A stretch of DNA of 64,000 bases from the IMG/VR virus record IMGVR_UViG_3300036851_000360, positions 1-64,000 of that record; one strand, 5' to 3'. The notes below the pieces were generated by a model. That model saw only the letters and a program-made list of their open reading frames with translations. It did no database searches and was not told where the DNA came from. Made by a program: the position numbers and the translations under genes. This DNA is from a virus. This document shows, in pieces, positions 8,801 to 16,997 of this stretch; the first letter of the stretch is position 1; each line of letters starts with the position of its first letter.

Positions 8801-9228
8801 TGCCCCGTTTCGCTGTCGACTACCTCGACGTTCTCACCACTCTGCTGCGCGCTGAGCTGCCCGGGGTGAAGGTGATGACTCGGATCCCGGACCACATCAC
8901 CGAGCACCTACCGCTGGTTGTGATCCGCCGCGTGGGTGGTGATTCCCCAGCTCCGGAGTTCTTCGACCAGCCGTGGATCAACGTGCAGTGCTGGTGTGAA
9001 GACGACCGGGCCTCCGGCGTTGATGCCTTTCGACTCGCCGCGAACCTCGCCGACGACGTGCGCCGCGTGCTGTGGACGGCGTACCGCACCCAGCAAGTGA
9101 TCCACGGCTTGGGGTGGATCGGCTGGATCCGGGAAACCTCTGGGCCGCAAGAGGTCTCCGACCCTGACCTCGTGTTCTTGGGTCGCTACTCGGCCACGTA
9201 CGAGCTGCGCATCCGTTCCGCGGCCTGA
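8800..9228 (+). CDS. tail terminator protein
   Basis: A 142-residue protein in the place of the tail terminator, which caps the tail tube and docks it to the head. N-terminal helix (YLDVLTTLLRAELPGVKV), central strand LPLVVIRRVGG and the D-x-D helix region (SGVDAFRLAANLADDVRRVL) fit this family's alpha/beta fold. It lies directly before the major tail protein. Confidence 0.75.
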   Translation: MPRFAVDYLDVLTTLLRAELPGVKVMTRIPDHITEHLPLVVIRRVGGDSPAPEFFDQPWINVQCWCEDDRASGVDAFRLAANLADDVRRVLWTAYRTQQVIHGLGWIGWIRETSGPQEVSDPDLVFLGRYSATYELRIRSAA

Positions 9229-9300
9229 TCGCTTCCCCTGTTCCACGTCTCCGCTCCCCGGGGCGTGGCCCTTGTCATGCCCTGCTGAAAGGACGCCATT

Positions 9301-9843
9301 GTGGCACTCAACGATAGCGCGGTGATCATCCCGGGGACGGGTCAGATGTACATCGCCCCATCTGAGACCGCGCAGCCAGCCAGTCTCACTGCCCCCGCGG
9401 CGCCGTGGGTGAACCTGGGACACACGTCCCGCGAGGACGGTTTGACGATCACCCGTGACGGCGGGGACTCCGAGGTCATCGGGACTTGGCAGAACCCGTC
9501 CCTCCGGGAGCGCCGCGACCCCACCACGTTCGCGATCACTGCGTTCCTTCACCAGGTCGACAACGATGTGCTCGAGCTGTACTTCGGCCCGGGTGACGTC
9601 GCCACCGCGGACGAGTTCGGTGTCACCTCCGCGATCGCGACTGTGGAGAAGGCGCTGTACGTGCGGATCATCGACGGCACCAACGAGGTCGGCCTGTACG
9701 TGCCGAAGGTGTCGATCTCTTCGGAGGACGACGTCGAGATCGATGTCGAGGGGTTCCTCGCCTTCCCGGTCAGGATGACGGTCCTGCAGGCCACCGGCTC
9801 CAACCTGATGACGTTCCTCGGCCCCGAGCTCGGCGCCGCCTGA
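9301..9843 (+). CDS. major tail tube protein
   Basis: A 180-residue protein that should form the stacked hexameric tail tube. It is beta-rich, with the order-specific location between terminator and tail chaperones, and a characteristic N-terminal stretch (IPGTGQMYIAPSETA) as in other actinophage tube proteins. GAAAGGA lies about 8 nt before GTG 9301. The 72-nt gap before it shows no other gene. Confidence 0.8.
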   Translation: MALNDSAVIIPGTGQMYIAPSETAQPASLTAPAAPWVNLGHTSREDGLTITRDGGDSEVIGTWQNPSLRERRDPTTFAITAFLHQVDNDVLELYFGPGDVATADEFGVTSAIATVEKALYVRIIDGTNEVGLYVPKVSISSEDDVEIDVEGFLAFPVRMTVLQATGSNLMTFLGPELGAA

Positions 9844-9924
9844 TCGATCGGCGGGCGGCCCACCCCGAACCGGGTCGCCTGCCGATCTCCTCATGTCCAC
9901 GGTTCGGGAGATGGTTCGGGAGAC

Positions 9925-10350
9925 ATGACCACCAGCAAGGACGATCCCTCAGTCGTCGACCAGTTGGCCGACGACGCAGCCGCCCCCACCGAGTACCCGC
10001 CCGGTGTTCCCGAGTTGAAGACGATGCTGGCGATCCAGCCCCGGTCCCGCCGGGCCGCGTTCAAGCGGAAGTACGCCGAGGTCGCCGGGAACATGACCAA
10101 GGCGCGCGAGCTCGAAGCCGCCACCAAGAAGATCAAGAATGCGGATGAGCGGCAGGTTGCGCAGCTGAACCTTTGGGCCGAGATCGACGAGCTCAACCAG
10201 CTCATCGTCGACGCCCTGAAGATCGCCGCCGTCGATGAGGCGAAGTTCGATGCCTGGGCCGACGAGGTGTCCGACGAAGACCTGTCCGCCACGTTCGCCG
10301 TCTACCAGCAGCGAGCCCAGCCGGGGGAAGCGCCCAGCTCGACGAGCTGA
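9925..10350 (+). CDS. tail assembly chaperone, upstream ORF (lambda G equivalent)
   Basis: A 141-residue helical, charged protein with the features of the first tail-assembly chaperone, which coats the tape measure before tube polymerisation. It lies between the tube and tape-measure genes. Near its 3' end is the slip site GGGGGAA at 10323-10329; a -1 shift there opens the frame that runs to 10706, giving a longer G-T type fusion in a minority of translations. The unshifted product ends at 10350. Confidence 0.8.
   Translation: MTTSKDDPSVVDQLADDAAAPTEYPPGVPELKTMLAIQPRSRRAAFKRKYAEVAGNMTKARELEAATKKIKNADERQVAQLNLWAEIDELNQLIVDALKIAAVDEAKFDAWADEVSDEDLSATFAVYQQRAQPGEAPSSTS
10323..10329 (+). promoter_or_regulatory. 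programmed -1 frameshift slippery site
   Basis: The heptamer GGGGGAA, read G GGG GAA in the upstream frame, allows both tRNAs to re-pair one base back. The -1 frame is open from here to 10706 and the zero frame ends 21 nt later at 10350, the arrangement expected for tail-chaperone frameshifting. Confidence 0.7.
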
Positions 10351-10706
10351 TCGAGGAGCACGGGCGCGCCCTGCTGTACGACCTACAAGTCATCGGGGTG
10401 GACCTCCGGGACCTGTGGCGGCCGAACAGCAGGGTAACGCCCCGGTACGTGCTCTGGCTCGTCGGGCAGCTCCCCCAGGAGTCCGCGTTCGCTGCCTCGG
10501 CGCGCGGCGGCGCGGAGTTCCGTTCCTGGACACCGCCGCTCTACCTCCTCGCCGCGGTCGTGAACCTTCTCAACGCCGCGAACCGGCAGCGCGCCGGCAA
10601 GCGGACGCGTGAGCCGCTGGTGAAGCCGCCGACGGCGAAGTCGAAGCCGCGCGTGGTGACCGTCGCTCAGCTCGCTGCCCGACAGAGGGCGGCAGCCAAC
10701 AACTGA
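10329..10706 (+). CDS. tail assembly chaperone, frameshift extension (lambda T equivalent)
   Basis: Downstream -1 frame of the tail chaperone pair, probably translated only as a fusion to the gene at 9925 (about 260 residues in all). The new frame continues without a stop from the slip site with QLDELIEEHGRALLYDLQVI then GVDLRDLWRP, the typical helix of T-type domains, and ends in a basic tail. A GTG at 10398 lies too deep in the conserved helix to be the real start. The fusion would link the chaperone coat to tube subunits during tail assembly. Confidence 0.75.
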   Translation, partial: SAQLDELIEEHGRALLYDLQVIGVDLRDLWRPNSRVTPRYVLWLVGQLPQESAFAASARGGAEFRSWTPPLYLLAAVVNLLNAANRQRAGKRTREPLVKPPTAKSKPRVVTVAQLAARQRAAANN

Positions 10707-10729
10707 ACGCCCCACCGGGAGGTGCCTAC

Positions 10730-13700
10730 GTGACATCTCCCGGTGGGCGCGAGGTCGGCCGCGTCAGTATTCGCGTGCTGCCGGACACGGCCGGATTCCG
10801 GCAGCGCCTGCAGCGTGCCCTCGACGCAGCTGAGTCCGGGCTCGAGGTCGAGATCCCTGTCGAGTTCGACGTCGACCCAAACGAGCTCAAGGCCAAGCTT
10901 GCGGCGATCCAGGCGAGAGTGACGGTCCCAGTCGACCTGGAGCCGGACATCCCGAAGCTGCGCGCCCAGCTCGCAGCGCTGGACAACTCGCGGATCACGA
11001 TCCCAGTCGAGCTTGAGCTGCGCGACACGGCGCGGCTCAACGCTGTTCTTGCGAGGCTGAACAACCGGGCGATCCGGATCAACGTCCGGCTCAACGGCGT
11101 GAGCCAGGCGATCGCCCGCCTCACCGCGTTGGACGCGATCGTGCGTCGGCTCGACGGCCGCAACATCAGCATCAACATCGACGTCGACGCGGGAGCCGCG
11201 ATCGCGCAGATTGCCGCGATCGAGGCTGCGCTGGTCGGGGTGCGCGCGTCGCTGGGATCCGTCGGTACGTCGGGCAGTCAGTCCTTCAGCCGCATGGGCA
11301 GCGCCATCACGGCCGCCGTTGCTGCGGCGCTGCTGCTGCCGCCGATCGCCGCCGCCATCGCGGTGGCCGGGGCTGGGATCACCGCCGCCTGGGGCGCGAT
11401 CTCTACCGCGATCGTTGCGATCCCGCCCGCGATCTTGCTGCTGGCTGGCCCGATCGCGGCGGTGATAGCCGGCCTCGACGGGATCAAGGCCGCCGCGAAG
11501 ACGATCAAGCCCGAGTTCGACGCGATGCAGAAGGCGGTATCCGCCACCTTCGAGCAACGCATGATCCCGATCTTCGAGCGGCTGACGAAGACCTTCCCGC
11601 AGCTGACCAACGGGATGAAGGGGACAGCGATCTCGCTGTCCGACATCGCACTGCGGCTGACCGAAATGGTCACCTCAGCCGAGGGACTGACCCGGATCGA
11701 CCTAGTCTTCGCCAACATCAACCGGACGCTGGGCGACCTGTCGCCCGGCATCTCCGCGCTCGTCGACTCGTTCTTGATCCTCGGCTCCCAGGCTTCGATC
11801 TTCGACGTGCTCTCCGGCACGATCAACACGTTCGCCCAATCGTTCCGGCAGATGGTCATCGACGTCAGCGGCGAGGGCGGCGTCCTCGACGCGGCGATGC
11901 GCGGGCTGCAGGGCACGCTGGAGGGACTGGCCCGCGGCTTCGTCGACCTCGTGCGCAACGGCCTGGAGGTCTTCGCGGCCGCCGCGCCGGGCGTGAACGC
12001 GCTGATCGAGGAGATGACCGGCTTCTTCAACCGGTTCGACTGGACCTCGCTCGGGGCGTCGGTCGGCGGGGTGTTCCAGGGCCTCGCGGACGCCATCGCG
12101 GGCGTGCCGACGCAGACGATTCGGGACATCGAGACCGCGTTCGCCGACCTGTCGGCGGTGTTCCAGTCGACCGACTTCCAGGCCGACATTCAGGCCATGA
12201 TCGGCGCTATCCCTGAGGCCATCGGCCTGGTCAGGGACCTGACCGCAGCGTTCGGCGACGTTGGCGCGGGGGTGGCGACCGCGCTCGAAGCCTACGGCCG
12301 GGTCAAGGAGGCCATCGGTCAGGTCGATGAGGCGATCCAGACTGCGCTCCCCGGCTTCGACCTGTTCGGCACGATCATCCGCAACATCCCCGGCGTGAAC
12401 CTGGGGCCGCTCATCGGCGATCTGGCCGCCGGCTACAACGAGGTCACCGGCACCGTCGAGGAAGGCAGCACGAAGGCCGGCGACGCCGCCGCGAAGGGCA
12501 TGACCGACCTCGGCGCGAGGGCCGCGCTTGAGGGTGAGCGGGGCATGTCGCAGGTGCCGGGTGCCACAAAGGCCGGCCTGAAGGGCGTCGCACCCGCCGT
12601 CACGGAGGGGCTGACCCCGGCCGCGCAGGCGCTCGTCACCGCGTTCTCCCAGATGCCGCCGGTCGTGCAGGAGGGATTCGCCAGCCTCGCCCCGGCTGCG
12701 GCAGCAGGCATGGCCGTGCTGTCCGCCGCCATCACCGACGGCGGCGCCGACATGCAGGCGTCGCTCTCATCGAGCTTCGGCATCCTGGCCACCACCGCCA
12801 CCGACGGCATGACCACGATCTCGACCGCGATCACCGGTGGCGCGCCCCAGTGGAGCCTGGCCGTCGGCACGGCGATGCAGCAGGTCCAGCTGGTGTTCAA
12901 CACGTCGTTCAGTCAGATGGCCACCATCGCCGAGCAGGGCATGATCGGCGTGCAGACGGCGATGACGTCGGGGACGGCTGGCTGGTCGCTCGCGATCGGC
13001 CTCGCCATGCAAGCCGTGATGCTGGTGTTCACCACCTCGTTCTCGCAGTTCGCCACCATCGCCGAGCAGGGCATGATCGGCGTCCAGACGGCGATGACCA
13101 CCGGAACCGCGGGCTGGAGCCTGGCCGTCGGCCTCGCGATGCAGGCCGTGATGCTTGTACTCACCACCTCGTTCAGCCAGTTCGGGGTGATCGCCGAGCA
13201 GGGCATGATCGGCGTGCAGACCGCGATGACAGCCGGCACCGCAGGCTGGTCGCTAGCGGTCGGCGTCGCCATGCAGGGCGTCATGCTCGTGCTGACCACG
13301 AGCTTCTCGCAGATGGCGACGATCGCCACCGCAGGCATGCTCACGGTCCAGACCGCGATCACAGCCGGTGTCGCGCTCTGGGCCACCGCCTTGGCCACCG
13401 GGATGCTGCAACTGCACACCGTTGTGTCCAACGGCTTCCTGCAGATGGCTGCTATTGCCACCAACGGGATGGCGCTGTTCGCCGCGGCGATCAACATCGG
13501 GTTCGCCGGAGTCATCGCATCGGTCAACGCCGGCATGCTGCTGATCGTCGCCGCGGTGACCGTGGGGTTCGCGCAGATCGTCGCGGCCGTCACCGCTGGC
13601 ATGGCGCAGGTCGCGGCGGCGCTGCAACTGAACTGGGCAGCGGCGATCGCCGCCACCACGGCCGCGATGGCGCAGATGACCTCCGCCGTGCAGGTCGGCA

Positions 13701-14359
13701 TGCAGCAGATCACCACCGCCACCCAGCAGGGCATGCAGCAGGCCACTACTGCTGTCCAGCAGGGCATGCAGCAGATGGTGTCGGCGATCACGACCGGGAT
13801 GAACCAGGCCGTGTCCATTGTGCAGTCGGCGATCTCGAGGATGGTGTCCGCGCTCAACTCGGCCGTCGGCCAGTTCCGCGCCGCCGGCGCCAACATGGGT
13901 CAGGCCTTGGCCGATGGCCTCAACTCGAAGGCCGGGGCAGTCGAGGCGGCCGCCCGCCGACTCGCCAACGCCGCCGCAGCAGCGATGCGCGCGGCAGCGC
14001 AGATCCGCTCACCAAGCCGGATCAGCACCTACTTGGGCGAGATGTGGGGCGCGGGCTTCGTAGGCGGGCTCGACAACTCGGTCTCGGATGTTGAGCGGTC
14101 GGCCCGGGCTCTGGCCGACGCAGTCGTCGACGGTGTCTCCGGTGTGCAAGACGTCCTGGCGGGTGACGCGTGGGCGGCGGACTTCAACGCGAAGGTGAAC
14201 GCCCAGCTCGCCCAGCATGACACCACAGGCACGTCGGGCCAGACCGCGGGGAAGCAGATCGTCATCCAGACGACGATCAACAATCCGCAGGCTGAGCGGG
14301 GCAGCGACTCGATAGCACAGGTGCACCGGCGCCAGGCTGCGATGGGGATATTCGGATGA
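10730..14359 (+). CDS. tail tape measure protein
   Basis: The 1209-residue tape measure sets tail length; at roughly 0.15 nm per residue a tail near 180 nm is expected. A soluble N-terminal part of short repeating strands (VEIPVEFDVD, VTVPVDLEPD, ITIPVELELR) leads to a hydrophobic stretch (about residues 190-255: AAVAAALLLPPIAAAIAVAG and onward) that may act on the host membrane during DNA entry. Residues about 680-950 are tandem 44-residue repeats. The GTG start follows GGGAGG by 8 nt. No lytic domain is evident. Confidence 0.92.
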   Translation: MTSPGGREVGRVSIRVLPDTAGFRQRLQRALDAAESGLEVEIPVEFDVDPNELKAKLAAIQARVTVPVDLEPDIPKLRAQLAALDNSRITIPVELELRDTARLNAVLARLNNRAIRINVRLNGVSQAIARLTALDAIVRRLDGRNISINIDVDAGAAIAQIAAIEAALVGVRASLGSVGTSGSQSFSRMGSAITAAVAAALLLPPIAAAIAVAGAGITAAWGAISTAIVAIPPAILLLAGPIAAVIAGLDGIKAAAKTIKPEFDAMQKAVSATFEQRMIPIFERLTKTFPQLTNGMKGTAISLSDIALRLTEMVTSAEGLTRIDLVFANINRTLGDLSPGISALVDSFLILGSQASIFDVLSGTINTFAQSFRQMVIDVSGEGGVLDAAMRGLQGTLEGLARGFVDLVRNGLEVFAAAAPGVNALIEEMTGFFNRFDWTSLGASVGGVFQGLADAIAGVPTQTIRDIETAFADLSAVFQSTDFQADIQAMIGAIPEAIGLVRDLTAAFGDVGAGVATALEAYGRVKEAIGQVDEAIQTALPGFDLFGTIIRNIPGVNLGPLIGDLAAGYNEVTGTVEEGSTKAGDAAAKGMTDLGARAALEGERGMSQVPGATKAGLKGVAPAVTEGLTPAAQALVTAFSQMPPVVQEGFASLAPAAAAGMAVLSAAITDGGADMQASLSSSFGILATTATDGMTTISTAITGGAPQWSLAVGTAMQQVQLVFNTSFSQMATIAEQGMIGVQTAMTSGTAGWSLAIGLAMQAVMLVFTTSFSQFATIAEQGMIGVQTAMTTGTAGWSLAVGLAMQAVMLVLTTSFSQFGVIAEQGMIGVQTAMTAGTAGWSLAVGVAMQGVMLVLTTSFSQMATIATAGMLTVQTAITAGVALWATALATGMLQLHTVVSNGFLQMAAIATNGMALFAAAINIGFAGVIASVNAGMLLIVAAVTVGFAQIVAAVTAGMAQVAAALQLNWAAAIAATTAAMAQMTSAVQVGMQQITTATQQGMQQATTAVQQGMQQMVSAITTGMNQAVSIVQSAISRMVSALNSAVGQFRAAGANMGQALADGLNSKAGAVEAAARRLANAAAAAMRAAAQIRSPSRISTYLGEMWGAGFVGGLDNSVSDVERSARALADAVVDGVSGVQDVLAGDAWAADFNAKVNAQLAQHDTTGTSGQTAGKQIVIQTTINNPQAERGSDSIAQVHRRQAAMGIFG
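12776..13576 (+). repeat. tandem 132-bp repeats in tape measure gene
   Basis: In-phase 132-bp (44-codon) units begin at 12917, 13049, 13181 and 13313, with diverged units before (12776) and after (13445). Each encodes a version of ATIAEQGMIGVQTAMT ... AGWSLAVGLAMQAVMLV. Whole-unit gain or loss would change tail length in fixed steps. Confidence 0.85.
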
Positions 14360-15252
14360 CCAGCCCGCTGTACCCGCCGTTCTATCCGCCCGCCTACCCG
14401 GCCATACCGGCAGCTCCTCCGGTCCCGGAGGAGCTGCTGGTCAACGGGGTGAGCCTCGGCTCGTACTGCTACATGACCACCGACGTTTCCAGCCTCCTTG
14501 GTGTACCAGCCCGCCGAGGCGACGACGGCGTGGTGCCGGGCCGGCACGGGCGGATTCGCACGCCACAGAAGAAGTTCGATGTCGGCGAAGTCGTGCTGCC
14601 GCTGTGGGTGGTCGGTTGCCGTCCCGACGGGACGATCCCATCGACGGGGCGGATGGAACGGGAATTCTTCCGCCGCCGCGACGAGCTCCTCCGCCTGTTC
14701 TACGCCGATGACGTGACGTTGCAGTTCCGCCGCGCTGACGGGGTCGTGCTGTCCACGCGCGTCGAGGTCATTGACGTCATGGACTTCACCCGGCGTCGGG
14801 CGGAGCCGCTGGCGAAGGTGTCGGTGGCGCTTCGGCTCGCGGACGCGTTCTGGACCGAGGCCATCGACGTGGCGCAGACCATCACTGGAACCACCGGCAC
14901 GACGGTCGAGCTGACAGCATTTCAGGGCTCCACGGCGCCAATTGCGGATGCTCGGATCACGTTCACCGGCCCGGTGTCGAACCCGCGGCTCGCGGTCGGC
15001 CAGCGGTGGGTGCAATTCAACGGCGTGATCGTGGCTAGCCGGGAACTGGTGCTCGAGTGCGGGCACTGGCGGGCGTCGTCCGGGGCCGGGGCGGCGTGGT
15101 CGCCCGATCGGCGGCAGGTGTTCCGCGAGCCAGGTCCCGCGTGGCTGGAGATCCCGCCATCACCGGAGCCGCTGAACGTGGTCTTCACGCACACCGGGGG
15201 CGGCTCGGCGACGGCCGAGATCTCCGGCAACCGCAAGTTTCTGACGGCGTGA
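14356..15252 (+). CDS. distal tail protein (Dit-like)
   Basis: A 298-residue protein coupled to the tape measure by an ATGA overlap. The Pro/Tyr-rich N-terminus, a beta-sandwich region and the galectin-like C-terminal half (ADARITFTGPVSNPRL) fit distal tail proteins that join the tube to the tip. The motif RRDELLRLFYADDVTLQFRR is typical of actinophage minor tail proteins at this place. Confidence 0.75.
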   Translation: MTSPLYPPFYPPAYPAIPAAPPVPEELLVNGVSLGSYCYMTTDVSSLLGVPARRGDDGVVPGRHGRIRTPQKKFDVGEVVLPLWVVGCRPDGTIPSTGRMEREFFRRRDELLRLFYADDVTLQFRRADGVVLSTRVEVIDVMDFTRRRAEPLAKVSVALRLADAFWTEAIDVAQTITGTTGTTVELTAFQGSTAPIADARITFTGPVSNPRLAVGQRWVQFNGVIVASRELVLECGHWRASSGAGAAWSPDRRQVFREPGPAWLEIPPSPEPLNVVFTHTGGGSATAEISGNRKFLTA

Positions 15253-15262
15253 TGAGGGGCCG

Positions 15263-15697
15263 ATGAGCAATCTGTATGACAAGGCCCGCGAGGGTTTCGT
15301 CTCCGGCGAGATCGTTTGGAAGGACGGCGGGTCGGTCGTCAAGGCTCTGCTCGTCAGGGGCTATGCGTTCAGCGTCGCGCACAAGTTCGTGTCCGAGATG
15401 ATCGGCGCTGGCGGCACGATCGTCGCCAGCGACACCCTGAACTCGCTGACCAACACCAATGGGGTGTGCGACGCCGCGGACGCGGTATGGGAGGCGACGC
15501 CGGAGGGCACGGCGATCCCGCACATCATCCTCATCCAGGCCTCGGCGGTCACCGGTGGTGCGGATCTGCCGGCCTCACAGCAGCGGCTGATCGCGTGTAT
15601 CGACCGCGGTTCCGGGGTGACGCTCTCGATCACCCCGAACGGACAGAACATCACCGGCTCCTGGTCGCCAGGCGCGGACCGCATCTTCCGATTCTGA
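15263..15697 (+). CDS. minor tail protein
   Basis: A 144-residue protein opening MSNLYDKAREGFVSGEIVW, a pattern common in small actinophage tail proteins encoded next to fiber genes. Mixed alpha/beta, no signal peptide, GGGG before the ATG. It probably belongs to the tail tip; exact role unknown. Confidence 0.6.
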   Translation: MSNLYDKAREGFVSGEIVWKDGGSVVKALLVRGYAFSVAHKFVSEMIGAGGTIVASDTLNSLTNTNGVCDAADAVWEATPEGTAIPHIILIQASAVTGGADLPASQQRLIACIDRGSGVTLSITPNGQNITGSWSPGADRIFRF

Positions 15698-15707
15698 AGG
15701 GGAGAAC

Positions 15708-16997
15708 GTGGTCAACAGGTACTCGCCGCGGACGCCGGCCTGGGTGGACGGGCCGCAAGGGTTGGTGTTCGCGGCCGACGCGAACCGCTGGGAGCAGGGC
15801 ATCGAGGCGCTCGACAACGCCCTCGACGCCGCCGAGGGTCGGCTGGACGCGCTGCAGGCCGCGCTCGGAGGCATCACCGCCACCGGTGTCCCGGTAGTCA
15901 CTACCGCCACTCGCGGCACGCCCACCAAGGGCCGGATCGTCTTCGACGACGACCTGGATCAGTACATCGGCGGGACCGGGACTGCATGGATCGAACTCAG
16001 CGTCGGCGAGGAGGTCCCCGGCCCCGGTTCCGGGACCGCACCGACCGGGCTGACCGCGGTCACCCAGCCGGACAACTCGATCGTCGTGAGCTGGAACCCG
16101 GTGGTGGGTGCGACCCACTACAAGCTGTACGAGATCCGCTCCCCGGGCGGCGTCTCGGGCGCGGACAACATCACCACGACCTCGACCACGCGCACCCCTA
16201 GCTCGATGGGCAACTACGAGTACTGGGTGACCGCCTTTGTCGGCGGCGTGGAGTCGGCGCAGTCCAACCACGGGCTCTGCGTGCTGCCCTACAGCACCGG
16301 CGGCGGCGGTGGAGGTGGTTCCGGCAGCACGCCGGCGCAGCTGCTCGCGCTCGGATCGACCGGCGGCAAGTGGAACCTAGGTGTCGGTTACCCGTCCGGG
16401 CACGTCGACATCGCACCGTCCACGTTGGAGGGCGGCTGGACGGAAGCCCCGTACTTCTACGTCAATGAGGCCGGGACCAAGGTCCACTTCCAGGTCCCGA
16501 TGAACGGCGGGCGCACGAGCTCCAATACGAAATATCCCCGGTGCGAGCTGCGCGAGTACATCGGTAGCTCCAAGGCGGCGTGGTCCGGGTCGTCCGGAAC
16601 GCATGTGATGTCCGGGCGGACCACCGTCCTGCACATGGAGTCCGGCAAGCCGGAGATGGTCGTCGCGCAGATGCACGACGGGTCGGATGACACCCTGCAG
16701 ATCCGGGTCGAGGGCACGACGTGGCGCGCGTCGATCAACGGCACCGAGCACTCCACCACGCTGGGCACGTTCTCGACGGGCACCGAGGTGGCGTGGGAGA
16801 TCCGGGTGGTCAACGGCACACTCACGATCAAGATCAACGGCACCACGAAGATCACAACCAACCCAGGATACGGCTCAGGGCAGTACTTCAAGGTGGGCTG
16901 CTACGCACAGCAGAACAACACCTCCGATGGCGGCGGCAACCCCGACAACGGGTACGCGTCCTGCGAACTGCGGGACCTCGTAGTTACGCACAGCTGA
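15708..16997 (+). CDS. tail protein with FN3 and PL7 alginate-lyase-like domain
   Basis: A 429-residue virion-associated depolymerase candidate. Residues 1-55 look like a tail-attachment coiled segment; about 104-190 form a fibronectin type III-like domain; a Gly/Ser linker (202-212) leads to a PL7 alginate-lyase fold (about 215-429). PL7 signatures are visible: YPRCELREY, VVAQMHD (the Q-x-H site) and YFKVGCYAQQN. It would cut uronic-acid polymers in the host coat. GGGGAGAAC precedes GTG 15708. The end overlaps the next gene (TGATG). Confidence 0.8.
   Translation: MVNRYSPRTPAWVDGPQGLVFAADANRWEQGIEALDNALDAAEGRLDALQAALGGITATGVPVVTTATRGTPTKGRIVFDDDLDQYIGGTGTAWIELSVGEEVPGPGSGTAPTGLTAVTQPDNSIVVSWNPVVGATHYKLYEIRSPGGVSGADNITTTSTTRTPSSMGNYEYWVTAFVGGVESAQSNHGLCVLPYSTGGGGGGGSGSTPAQLLALGSTGGKWNLGVGYPSGHVDIAPSTLEGGWTEAPYFYVNEAGTKVHFQVPMNGGRTSSNTKYPRCELREYIGSSKAAWSGSSGTHVMSGRTTVLHMESGKPEMVVAQMHDGSDDTLQIRVEGTTWRASINGTEHSTTLGTFSTGTEVAWEIRVVNGTLTIKINGTTKITTNPGYGSGQYFKVGCYAQQNNTSDGGGNPDNGYASCELRDLVVTHS

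Noticed and set aside
12917-13444. Regular repeats considered as a CRISPR array or satellite
   Set aside because: Units are 132 bp, contiguous, in phase with codons and translate to a conserved protein repeat; there are no spacers.
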